Part shown: positions 5,022-10,984 of the stretch, piece by piece
Position numbering within the stretch: the first letter of the stretch is position 1
How the letters are laid out: every line of letters begins with the position of its first letter
Source of the DNA: CAIJKW01 sp964443365
Lineage (GTDB): Bacteria; Patescibacteriota; Minisyncoccia; Phycocordibacterales; CAIZLB01
Direction: 5' to 3'
Assembly (NCBI GenBank): GCA_964443365.1
Contig: CAYUCM010000022.1
Coordinates: 1 to 10,984, forward strand
Length of the DNA stretch: 10,984 nt
Notes under the pieces: model-generated
The model's input: the letters and a program-made list of their open reading frames with translations, nothing else
The model's database searches: none
Told to the model about the DNA's origin: nothing
Position numbers and translations under genes: made by a program

Positions 5022-7470
5022 AATAAACCAGATTCACTAACTTGTTTGGCACAACAATAATTCTCACGGGAGTCTTGTCTCCAAAATTAGTTTTTACATA
5101 CTCACATTCAAGTGCCATTTTTTCCAAAACATCTTTTGCTAAATCAGTTTTAGTATCAAATTGAGCTCTAACCTTTCCATTAATTTGCACAACAATAGTT
5201 ACCGTAGAAAGCACCAATTTATTAGCATCATAACTTGGCCAGCTGGCAAGATGCACACTTCCCTTTTCGTTAAAATTATTCCAAATCTCTTCAGTAAAAT
5301 GAGGAGCGAAAGGAGCAATCAATTTAATAAATGTTAGATAAACATTCTTAGGGATTTTTTCATTCTTTTCAAATTGATTCAAGCAAATCATCATTTGAGA
5401 AATAGCCGTATTGAATCCCATCACATCAATATCTTCAGTAACTTTTTTAATAGTTTGATTAAACACAATTTCAGTCATTTCATCCATCACAGCATCTTTT
5501 GAAACTCGATCTTGTAATCGCCAAACTCTTTCAACAAATCTTCTCACCCCCATAATATTATCTGTCTTCCAAGAAATCTCTTGATCAAATGGGCCCATAA
5601 ACATTTCATATAATCTAAGGGAGTCTGCGCCGTAAGTCTCGACAATAGAATCAGGATTTACCACATTTCCATATCTTTTACTCATTTTTCTGCCATCTTC
5701 ACCCATGATTAATCCAACATTTTTCAATTTTTTGAAAGGTTCGCTAAATTTTACAGCTCCAATATCTTTCAAAAATTTATGCCAAAATCTAGCATAAATT
5801 AAGTGACGAGCCGCATGCTCCGCCCCTCCAACATAAAAATCAACCGGCGACCAAAATTCCTCTTTTTTAGGATCAACAAGCGCCTTATCATTTTTATTAT
5901 CCATGTATCGCAAATAATACCAAGAAGAACCAGCCCATTGAGGCATAGTATTAGTTTCTCTTTTTCCATCGCCCTTACATTTTGGACATTTAGTATTCAC
6001 CCAAGATTTAATATTAGCGAGAGGCGACTCACCAGTTCCCGTTGGTTCATAACTTTTTACTTTAGGAAGCACAACGGGCAAATCTTTATAAGGCACAGGA
6101 ACTACTCCGCATTTTTCACAATGAATTACAGGGATAGGCTCTCCCCAATAACGCTGACGAGAAAACACCCAGTCCTTCAATCTATAAATCACCTCTCTTT
6201 TTCCTCCCGCAAGCTTTGTAATCTCTTCAAAAATATCTGTGTTTTTTCTTCCATTAAATTTTGACGAATTCACCATCACACCATTTTCAATATACGGAAG
6301 TTCTGTGTCTTCTCCCGCTTTTTTAATTACCTCCTTAATTTCTAAATTGTATTTTTTTGCAAAATCATAATCACGAGTATCATGCGCAGCAACTGCCATC
6401 ACAGCTCCTGTTCCATATCCCGCAAGCACATAGTCTGCAACAAAAACAGGCACTTCCATTTTAGTAATTGGATGTATAGCAAAAACACCCTCAAGCATCA
6501 CGCCTGTTTTTTCTTTTCCTTCAGCTGTTCTATCAATTTCTGTTTTAGCTTTTGCATCGTTAATATACTTTTCAACCTTTTTCCAATTAGCTATTTTATC
6601 CTTTAGACTAGCCACCAATTGACTCTCTGGTGCGACAACAACATAAGTAACCCCATATAAAGTATCAGGACGAGTTGTAAATACCTCCAATTTTTGTGCT
6701 AATTTTAGAGAAATATTTTCTTTTCTCTCAACTAATTCAAATGTAAGCTTAGACCCCTCGCTTCTTCCAATCCAATTTCTTTGAGCGTCTTTAATTGGCT
6801 CCGGCCAATCTAGAGTTTCTAAATCTTTCAAAAGTCTATCTGCGTATTTTGTAATTTTAATAACCCATTGTCTAAGTGGTTTTTTCTCGATAACACTTCC
6901 GCATCTTTCACATTTTCCATCTTCCAAGTCTTCATTAGCAAGACCCGTCTTGCATGTTGGACACCAGTTTATAGGCTCATTAGATTCATAAGTTAATCCA
7001 TGCTCCATCATTTTCAAAAACGCCCATTGAGTCCATTTATAATATTTTGGATCAGTAGTATTTATTTCTCTATTCCAATCATAATCAAGCCCTAAAATAG
7101 AAACTTGTTTTTTATATCTTGCAACAGTTTTTTTAACTCCAATCATTGGATTGGTTTTGTTTTTTATAGCGTATTGTTCTGCGGGCAAACCAAAAGCATC
7201 CCATCCCATTGGATGAAGAACTTTGTTTCCACTCATTCTTTTCATTCTCGAAATAATATCAGTTGCAATATACCCCTTTGGATGACCAACATGCAAACCC
7301 TCACCAGATGGATAAGGAAACATGTCCAATACATAAAACTTCTTTTGATCCTTTTTTAGTTTTTTATCATCAGTCTTATAGAGACCGGTAGACTCCCATT
7401 TTTTTTGCCATTTTTTTTCTATTTTTAAATGGTCGTATACCGCAAGCTTCTTTACTTGTTTTTTAGCCAT
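5020..7470 (-). CDS. leuS: Leucyl-tRNA synthetase (bacterial type)
   Basis: The enzyme charges tRNA-Leu with leucine in the cytoplasm. From the ATG at 7470 (MAKKQVKKLAVYDHL) it has 816 residues, usual for bacterial LeuRS. The frame is open 13 codons further to a GTG at 7509, but the ATG fits the family and has TACAAT 9 nt upstream. Class I signatures are DMFPYPSGEGLHVGH, with HVGH (60-63) as the HIGH motif, and KMSKR (595-599) in place of KMSKS. A zinc-ribbon-like CPTC...CERC follows NWCPTC, and another CPKC precedes TMPQWAGSSWYYLRYMD. The CP1 editing domain has TTRPDTLYG and GTGAVMAVAAHDTRDYDFA; the usual VPAHD is VAAHD, with the Asp needed for editing kept. The C-terminal anticodon-binding helical domain and the final VQINGKVRAQF domain are complete. 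It lies 46 bp after tspO on the same strand and is convergent with cassette 2. AT-rich, native composition. Confidence 0.97.
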   Translation of the reverse strand: MAKKQVKKLAVYDHLKIEKKWQKKWESTGLYKTDDKKLKKDQKKFYVLDMFPYPSGEGLHVGHPKGYIATDIISRMKRMSGNKVLHPMGWDAFGLPAEQYAIKNKTNPMIGVKKTVARYKKQVSILGLDYDWNREINTTDPKYYKWTQWAFLKMMEHGLTYESNEPINWCPTCKTGLANEDLEDGKCERCGSVIEKKPLRQWVIKITKYADRLLKDLETLDWPEPIKDAQRNWIGRSEGSKLTFELVERKENISLKLAQKLEVFTTRPDTLYGVTYVVVAPESQLVASLKDKIANWKKVEKYINDAKAKTEIDRTAEGKEKTGVMLEGVFAIHPITKMEVPVFVADYVLAGYGTGAVMAVAAHDTRDYDFAKKYNLEIKEVIKKAGEDTELPYIENGVMVNSSKFNGRKNTDIFEEITKLAGGKREVIYRLKDWVFSRQRYWGEPIPVIHCEKCGVVPVPYKDLPVVLPKVKSYEPTGTGESPLANIKSWVNTKCPKCKGDGKRETNTMPQWAGSSWYYLRYMDNKNDKALVDPKKEEFWSPVDFYVGGAEHAARHLIYARFWHKFLKDIGAVKFSEPFKKLKNVGLIMGEDGRKMSKRYGNVVNPDSIVETYGADSLRLYEMFMGPFDQEISWKTDNIMGVRRFVERVWRLQDRVSKDAVMDEMTEIVFNQTIKKVTEDIDVMGFNTAISQMMICLNQFEKNEKIPKNVYLTFIKLIAPFAPHFTEEIWNNFNEKGSVHLASWPSYDANKLVLSTVTIVVQINGKVRAQFDTKTDLAKDVLEKMALECEYVKTNFGDKTPVRIIVVPNKLVNLVY

Positions 7471-7479
7471 AATGTAAGC

Positions 7480-7485
7480 ATTGTA
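7480..7485 (-). promoter_or_regulatory. Probable leuS -10 box
   Basis: TACAAT on the minus strand (7485 to 7480) ends 9 nt before the leuS ATG at 7470. No good -35 box is seen. If used, the leader would be 0-3 nt, in line with the other native genes here. Confidence 0.4.
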
Positions 7486-7516
7486 ATATAAAATAGGAGT
7501 TTTTACCACCCGATTA

Positions 7517-7939
7517 TTAAATAAACTCAGGATGAATAGCTGCCCAATTTAAGAAAGTGATTGTAATTTGTAAAACTGTAGCAAATGATACCCAAAGGAC
7601 GTATGGGATTTGCATGAAAGTAATCCATTTATGACGAGGCCAGATTGCAATCATCGCCCAAATTAATGTTCCAAGGACAAGCAAAATATCCACCATCGCC
7701 AAGAGATTATTTTGTAAACCAAATTGAATTGGAGAAAAAATTAAATTAAAAATAATATTGAGGACGAATGGTAGTGCGATTTTCTTGGGCAACTTGCCTT
7801 TTATTGTTTTATAAAACACCGCAATAAAACTTATAGCAATCAAAACGTAAAGCACTGACCAAACGGGACCAAATAAATAGCTAGGTGGCGCCCATGTAGG
7901 TTTAATAAGAGTGGAGTACCAATTGTATGTGTTGTTCAT
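7517..7939 (-). CDS. TspO/MBR family membrane protein
   Basis: A 140-residue protein with five predicted membrane helices, matching the usual TspO fold. Family marks: W-x-PPSYLFGPVWSVLY in the first helix region (about 15-31), N-x-x-FSPIQFGLQNN-x-x-A-x-VDI (about 65-85), WAMIAIWPRHKW between helices 3 and 4, and IPYVLWVSFATVLQ-x-x-x-x-FLNW near the end. TspO proteins bind porphyrins and sterol-like ligands and have been linked to stress and tetrapyrrole handling; the exact role in small-genome bacteria is unknown. The frame extends 19 codons upstream to a TTG at 7996. The ATG at 7939 is preferred because the conserved region begins there and because TATAAT ends only 6 nt before it, predicting a leaderless mRNA. 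It lies between the hydrolase gene (8001-8630) and leuS, all on the minus strand. Confidence 0.9.
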   Translation of the reverse strand: MNNTYNWYSTLIKPTWAPPSYLFGPVWSVLYVLIAISFIAVFYKTIKGKLPKKIALPFVLNIIFNLIFSPIQFGLQNNLLAMVDILLVLGTLIWAMIAIWPRHKWITFMQIPYVLWVSFATVLQITITFLNWAAIHPEFI

Positions 7940-7945
7940 ACTTCT

Positions 7946-7974
7946 ATTATACTCTTCGTCAAGAGATTTGGAAA
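7946..7974 (-). promoter_or_regulatory. tspO promoter, predicted leaderless start
   Basis: On the minus strand, TTTCCA (7974 to 7969), a 17-nt spacer and a perfect TATAAT (7951 to 7946) are followed after 6 nt by the tspO ATG (7939). The predicted start site falls on the start codon. The boxes lie inside the in-frame N-terminal extension, which argues against the upstream TTG start. Confidence 0.65.
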
Positions 7975-8000
7975 ATTCACTAAATATTATATGCAAGATA

Positions 8001-8630
8001 TTACCTAACCCCCTTCAATTCCCTCCTCACTTTTTGATAATCAGGAATAGTCTGTGCAACCAAGGCCCAAAATTTGTGGGAATGATTAAACTCGCCCAAA
8101 TGACACAACTCATGAACCACTAAATAATCCGCCAGATCATTTGGCAAAAGTGCAATTTTATAACTAAAATTCAAATTACCGTGTCGAGAGCAACTTCCCC
8201 ATCTCGTTTTCTGATTTTTAATACTGATTTTATTGTATTTAAATTTGTAATGAAGATTCCATTTTTCAACTTTTTCCATCGCAATTTTTAAGGCGTTATT
8301 TTTATGTTTTTGATATTCTTCTTTTGACGAGTTTTCCGGTGACAAAACTTCTTGCGATCCAATTTTCAATTCACTTTGCCGTCGTCGCATTAACACTTTC
8401 TCCATCAACCAATCTTTTTTAAGATTAATAAAATTTTCAATCATTTTAATTGAAATACGCGGGTGTGTTGAAACAGCCAAGTCTCCATTTGACGATATGG
8501 CCAATCTTATAGACTTACAACGAGGATTTAATCTGAGTTTGTAATTAAGGGCAACATCACCAATTACAATCTGCTTGTCAAAGACAGAGATTTGCTTCTT
8601 CTTTTTGGTTTTTTTAAATTTGAAAAACAT
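8001..8630 (-). CDS. YgjP-like (DUF45) zinc metallopeptidase family protein
   Basis: The 209-residue protein has the metal-binding motif HELCHLGEFNHSHKFW (173-188), i.e. HExxH with H173, E174 and H177 plus a later His in NHSHKFW, typical of the YgjP/DUF45 family of M48-like hydrolases. It is preceded by the family's K-T-RWGSCSRHGNLNFSYK (141-158). The N-terminal half has the beta-rich part with RLNPRCKSIRLAISSNGDLAVSTHPR (33-58) and a Lys-rich helical middle (60-130). Members are single-domain cytoplasmic proteins; a role in DNA or protein quality control has been suggested, but the substrate is not established. The N-terminus is unusually Lys/Phe-rich (MFFKFKKTKKKKQ), so a slightly later start cannot be excluded, but there is no better start codon nearby. 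tspO follows after 61 bp with its own promoter. The upstream gap (8631-8725) is AT-rich and otherwise featureless. Confidence 0.88.
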   Translation of the reverse strand: MFFKFKKTKKKKQISVFDKQIVIGDVALNYKLRLNPRCKSIRLAISSNGDLAVSTHPRISIKMIENFINLKKDWLMEKVLMRRRQSELKIGSQEVLSPENSSKEEYQKHKNNALKIAMEKVEKWNLHYKFKYNKISIKNQKTRWGSCSRHGNLNFSYKIALLPNDLADYLVVHELCHLGEFNHSHKFWALVAQTIPDYQKVRRELKGVR

Positions 8631-8725
8631 AATTGTAATATTTAAAATATCTTATTAACAAAAGACATAGACAGAATAGCAGAATCAGAATTCAAATTAT
8701 ATCACAATTATTTTGGACATGAAGA

Positions 8726-8756
8726 AACCCCCTCGGCGACGCGCGCCGAGGGGGTT
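8726..8756 (-). terminator. Terminator of the third, minus-strand cassette
   Basis: A 13-bp stem (AACCCCCTCGGCG 8726-8738 / CGCCGAGGGGGTT 8744-8756) with a 5-nt loop. On the minus strand it is followed by TTTCTTCATGT, a short U-rich tail; on the plus strand it is followed by GTTGAACG, so it points to minus-strand transcription. It resembles the stems ending cassettes 1 and 2. Confidence 0.7.
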
Positions 8757-8764
8757 GTTGAACG

Positions 8765-8781
8765 AAGGGGGCCACCCCCTT
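8765..8781 (-). other. Second GC-rich hairpin before the terminator
   Basis: AAGGGGG (8765-8771) / CCCCCTT (8775-8781), 7 bp with a 3-nt loop, lying between the end of the broken reading frame (8789) and the terminator. It may stabilise the 3' end or be part of a longer folded RNA. Confidence 0.5.
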
Positions 8782-8788
8782 TCTTGGC

Positions 8789-9214
8789 TTACCAGTCTCT
8801 GCGTTGCCGCAGTTCTGGTTGATTCTGTTGCGCCAGCGCTATCACGTCGGACACAACATACTCAGGACACCACACGTGCGTCACCCGATATTCTCATGCC
8901 GCGGCCCAACTCCAGTGGTTTTCACAGCACAATTCAATGGATTTCAGCAGTAATGGCGGCATATATCCAGCAAAGAGTTTCCCCCCGCCAGAGCCTTTAA
9001 GCCTACAACCTCACCGCAACACGACGGCAATCGCTCCCCACCCACGAACAAGTGAGCAACGATACAGTACATGAACGGTGATTTGGCCTCCGTTTGGTAG
9101 AACAAACACCACAACTTGGTGTGAACCTCGCAACCTGACGTCTTGAGATCCGACACCTTCTACCTGATTCAGGTATGTTGTGATGCAAGAAGTGGTATTC
9201 CCCCCTTCGCCCAC
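8789..9214 (-). pseudogene. Third GC-rich cassette; reading frame broken by two in-frame TGA codons
   Basis: On the minus strand one frame runs from a GTG at 9214 to a TAA at 8789-8791 with only two stops inside, both TGA (9013-9011 and 8896-8894). The three pieces are 67, 38 and 34 residues. The first has HQVVVFVLPNGGQITVHVLY, weakly like the strand pair of cassettes 1 and 2 after a helix ending TTYL. The last reads EYRVTHVWCPEYVVSDVIAL and on to QRRDW, with protein-like codon use. Line counts give 52-60% G+C, and the minus strand is G-rich, as expected for the sense strand. A promoter (9219-9246) and terminator (8726-8756) frame it. Alternatives: another minus frame is open from a GTG at 9156 to 8944 (70 codons) and a G6 run near 8980-8985 could hide a frameshift; or the whole unit is a structured non-coding RNA. 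The plus-strand frame 8713-9000 is less likely because it starts in the terminator stem. Confidence 0.4.
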
Positions 9215-9218
9215 AGAA

Positions 9219-9246
9219 ATCTTATCAGAAAATTATTTTTGCGCAA
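9219..9246 (-). promoter_or_regulatory. Promoter of the third cassette
   Basis: On the minus strand TTGCGC (9246 to 9241), a 16-nt spacer and TAAGAT (9224 to 9219). Transcription would start near 9212-9215, at the upstream edge of the GC-rich stretch. The -35 shares the palindrome TTGCGCAA (9239-9246) with the divergent flavoprotein promoter. Confidence 0.4.
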
Positions 9247-9268
9247 GAGGTCTTATTTATGCTAGTAT
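9239..9268 (+). promoter_or_regulatory. Promoter of the flavoprotein gene, predicted leaderless start
   Basis: TTGCGC (9239-9244), 18 nt, then TAGTAT (9263-9268) with an upstream TGC (9260-9262), an extended -10. The -10 ends 7 nt before the ATG at 9276, so the transcript should begin on or beside the start codon. Confidence 0.6.
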
Positions 9269-9275
9269 TTTGTAA

Positions 9276-10715
9276 ATGCAAGATAAAAACTCAGATGTGT
9301 ATGATGTAATTATTATTGGTGGAGGTCCAGCTGGAATGATTTGCGCTGGAAAATGCGCAGAAAGAGGCGCTCGTGTAATTCTACTTGAAAAAAATGACGT
9401 TCTTGGCAAAAAGCTTCTGATAACAGGCGGAGGAAGATGTAATTTAACAAATAGCGAATTTGATACAAGAAAATTCTTGGCAAAGTTTAAGGACGATGGA
9501 AAATATCTTTTTTCCGCTTTTTCGCAACATGGAGTTCAGGATACTTTGGATTTTTTTCACAAAAAAGGAATGCCCACAAAAGTAGAAAACTTTTTAAGAA
9601 CTTTTCCAGAGTCTGATAGGTCGCAAAGCGTTTTGGATGTACTCGTACAATATATGAAAAATTCTGGAGGCAAAGGAAATGTGCATGTGTTATCAAATAG
9701 CAAGGTTATAGATGTTTTAGTGGACGTTTTAGTGGACGAATCAAAGCAAAAAGCAAGTAAGGCAAATGAAGTGGAAGAAAAAACCGGCGTGTCGCAAAGA
9801 AAAGTTTCTGCTGTTAAATTAGAAAACGGCAAAATAATAAAAGGAAAATCAATTGTAATTGCAACGGGTGGAGCATCACATCCAGAAACTGGCTCAACTG
9901 GCGATGGTTTTATTTGGCTCAAAAAATTGGGACATAAGGTAATTGATCCAAAGCCATCACTGGTACCTATCGCCATAAAAGAAAAATGGGTTAAGGAATT
10001 GTCAGGGTTTAGTTTGGAAAATGTAAAGGTTACAGTTTTTACAAGTTTTGCAAGTGAGCTAGGTCAGCCAAGTGAATCAAGTGAGCCGGGTGGGTCAAGT
10101 GAGTCAGGTACTGTAAATAACTCGACCAAAAAACATTTCAGCAAAATTGGCAAAATACTTTTTACACACTTTGGATTAAGTGGCCCGACAATTTTAAATA
10201 TGAGTAAGGGTATTGACGAACTTCTATCCGCGCCCTCGCACACAACATCGCCCGCCAAAAAAGTTGAAATACAAATAGATTTGTTACCAAAAGAAGATTA
10301 TGGAATGCTAAATTCCAAATTGCAAAATCTTTTTAAAATTAATCACAAGAAAATATTAAGAAATACTTTGGGTGAAATTATACCAAATACAGTAGTGCTC
10401 GCTGTAATTGAAATCGCTAAAATAGACGGAACAAAGGAGTGCAATAGTATCACAAAAGAAGAAAGGCAAAGTCTTATATCAACAATTAAGGGCATGCCGA
10501 TGACCGTCACCGGACTACTAGATGTTGATAAGGCCATAATTACAAGCGGAGGCGTTATTCTTGATGAAGTAGATTTTAAGACGATGCGTTCTCGTTTATT
10601 TTCAAATTTATATTTAATTGGCGATGTTTTAAATATTGATAGGCCGTCAGGTGGTTTTAGTTTACAAATTTGTTGGACGACGGGGTTTGTCGCTGGAGAT
10701 CATGTGGAAATATAA
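9276..10715 (+). CDS. HI0933/YhiN (BaiN-like) family FAD/NAD(P)-dependent oxidoreductase
   Basis: The 479-residue flavoprotein has an N-terminal Rossmann FAD site, YDVIIIGGGPAGMICAGKCAE (9-29), the acidic end of the second strand LLEKND (36-41), and the family signature GKKLLITGGGRCNLTNS (44-60). ATGGASHPETGSTGDGF (about 196-212) and KPSLVPI follow. The C-terminal FAD-binding part reads TVTGLLDVDKAIITSGGV, then TMRSRLFSNLYLIGDVLNID and GGFSLQICWTTGFVAGDHV. It should be a cytoplasmic redox enzyme; the natural substrate of most members is unknown, although BaiN acts on bile-acid derivatives. It is longer than the usual roughly 400 residues because of two insertions: LVDVLVDESKQKASKANEVE (about 149-168) and a Ser/Gly/Glu-rich stretch from SELGQPSESSEPGGS (about 262-276). 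The ATG at 9276 directly follows an extended -10 promoter and has no Shine-Dalgarno. The stop is TAA. Confidence 0.93.
   Translation: MQDKNSDVYDVIIIGGGPAGMICAGKCAERGARVILLEKNDVLGKKLLITGGGRCNLTNSEFDTRKFLAKFKDDGKYLFSAFSQHGVQDTLDFFHKKGMPTKVENFLRTFPESDRSQSVLDVLVQYMKNSGGKGNVHVLSNSKVIDVLVDVLVDESKQKASKANEVEEKTGVSQRKVSAVKLENGKIIKGKSIVIATGGASHPETGSTGDGFIWLKKLGHKVIDPKPSLVPIAIKEKWVKELSGFSLENVKVTVFTSFASELGQPSESSEPGGSSESGTVNNSTKKHFSKIGKILFTHFGLSGPTILNMSKGIDELLSAPSHTTSPAKKVEIQIDLLPKEDYGMLNSKLQNLFKINHKKILRNTLGEIIPNTVVLAVIEIAKIDGTKECNSITKEERQSLISTIKGMPMTVTGLLDVDKAIITSGGVILDEVDFKTMRSRLFSNLYLIGDVLNIDRPSGGFSLQICWTTGFVAGDHVEI
9714..9737 (+). repeat. Perfect 12-bp tandem duplication inside the flavoprotein gene
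   Basis: GTTTTAGTGGAC occurs twice in a row (9714-9725, 9726-9737), encoding DVLVDVLVDE. It keeps frame and lies at the start of a family-atypical insertion, so it looks like a recent slippage event. Confidence 0.85.
10054..10109 (+). repeat. Degenerate short tandem repeat coding for a Ser/Gly/Glu linker
   Basis: Units of the type CAAGTGARYCRGGT recur several times, encoding a SELGQPSESSEPGGSSESG-like linker within the flavoprotein. It is in frame and outside the conserved motifs, probably a surface loop expanded by slippage. Confidence 0.55.
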
Positions 10716-10716
10716 A

Positions 10717-10783
10717 GATGTAGAGATAGAGATATAGATATAGAAATATATAGATATAGAGATATAGAGATATAAAAATATAG
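10717..10783. repeat. Degenerate GATATA-type microsatellite
   Basis: About 67 bp built almost only of AGATAT/AGAGAT/AAATAT units, starting directly after the flavoprotein stop codon. There is no coding potential: the antisense reading is a low-complexity run of Tyr, Ile, Phe and Leu. It may form a weak 3' end; no hairpin terminator is seen for the flavoprotein gene. Confidence 0.8.
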
Positions 10784-10788
10784 AAGTG

Positions 10789-10809
10789 AAATGCGAGTGA
10801 CTTGCATTT
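10789..10809. repeat. Palindromic element, copy 1 (AAATGCGAGTGACTTGCATTT)
   Basis: A 21-bp element with AAATGC and GCATTT arms, and inner GAGT/ACTT arms with one G-T pair around a central G. Half of it recurs at 10922-10958. It lies in the intergenic stretch after the microsatellite, where no gene is visible. Confidence 0.7.
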
Positions 10810-10921
10810 AGAAATCAACATGTTTAGAGGTGGCAGAACGAGCGCCAATTCAGCCTTATTTTGTTGAATTTACTAGTTATTTTAGGCATGTCCCCCACCC
10901 CCTTAGATATGTGTTTTTGGT

Positions 10922-10958
10922 AATGCAAATGACTTGCATTTGAGTGACTTGCATTTGA
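10922..10958. repeat. Palindromic element copy 2 plus tandem half-site
   Basis: AATGCAAATGACTTGCATT (10922-10940) is an imperfect palindrome like the one at 10789-10809. It overlaps a two-copy tandem repeat of 15 bp, [AG]TGACTTGCATTTGA (10929-10943 and 10944-10958), identical except for the first base. Together with copy 1, the core TGACTTGCATTT occurs three times in 160 bp. Candidate roles are an operator array, a dispersed repeat or an uptake/recombination signal; nothing here decides between them. Confidence 0.7.
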
Positions 10959-10984
10959 GAGATAATTCAATAGCTATTTTAGCT

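Noticed and set aside
4159..5023. Overlapping plus-strand frames 4159-4434 and 4688-5023 and minus-strand frame 4488-4976
   Set aside because: They overlap the cassette genes out of frame, run through terminator stems or promoters, and have low-complexity Arg/Gly/Ser-rich translations typical of shadow frames in GC-rich DNA.
5803..7359. Plus-strand frames inside leuS (5803-6264, 6382-6606, 7105-7359)
   Set aside because: They are antisense shadows of a fully conserved leuS and have skewed Ser/Phe/Asn/His-rich translations.
8713..9000. Plus-strand frame of 95 codons in the second GC-rich island
   Set aside because: Its start lies in the minus-strand terminator stem, the block is G-rich on the minus strand, and promoter and terminator both point to minus-strand transcription. 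It is kept only as an alternative.
8726..9214. RNase P RNA, tmRNA or group II intron for the structured GC-rich island
   Set aside because: None of the conserved core sequences of these RNAs was found on either strand by eye; an unknown RNA cannot be excluded.
10861..10920. Eleven-codon frame starting ATGTCCCCCACC at 10888
   Set aside because: Too short, no promoter or ribosome site fits, and it sits among repeats with no coding signal.
10717..10984. CRISPR array in the repeat-rich end of the window
   Set aside because: Repeats are short, directly adjacent or irregularly spaced, with no uniform spacers and no cas genes nearby.

Overview
The window is about 11 kb of an AT-rich bacterial chromosome. 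Single 60-base lines counted by hand inside native genes are about 27-28% G+C. The small, simple gene set fits a member of the Candidate Phyla Radiation / Patescibacteria, probably a Parcubacteria-like lineage: an ECF sigma factor paired with a DUF5667 membrane protein, MltG, a LeuRS with a KMSKR signature, TspO, a YgjP-like metallopeptidase and an HI0933-type flavoprotein. The taxonomy is inferred from gene style and not proven.

Layout. Positions 1-183 hold a promoter-like element and a strong nested hairpin. Minus strand 184-810 is a DUF3800 protein. Minus strand 2888 to 902 is a sigma factor / DUF5667 / small Met-rich protein block. Divergent from it, mltG (2944-3834, plus) shares a 55-bp intergenic region that carries a perfect 17-bp inverted repeat. 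Positions 3835-5021 form a G+C-rich island (about 52-55%) of two self-contained plus-strand cassettes, each with promoter, leader of about 70 nt, small gene and GC-rich terminator. The minus strand then carries leuS (7470-5020), tspO (7939-7517) and a YgjP-like hydrolase gene (8630-8001). A second G+C-rich island (8726-9246, about 52-60%) looks like a third cassette, transcribed on the minus strand but broken by in-frame stops. It is followed by an HI0933/BaiN-type flavoprotein gene (9276-10715, plus). The last 270 bases are repeats: a degenerate GATATA-type microsatellite, then palindromic and tandem TGACTTGCATTT elements.

How it fits together. Native genes are ordinary housekeeping and envelope functions. 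Several appear to be leaderless, with the -10 box 6-9 nt before the ATG (mltG, tspO, the flavoprotein, probably leuS). The cassettes are the opposite: GC-rich, with matching promoters (TTTAC-N12-ATGTGATTATA), a hairpin near the 5' end, a nearly G-free unstructured leader without a Shine-Dalgarno sequence, and a strong terminator. The two intact cassette proteins are not recognisable as a known family but appear related to each other, with a shared QG-x(1,2)-[IV]-x-LVxI strand. This cassette set is the most likely undescribed system in the window.
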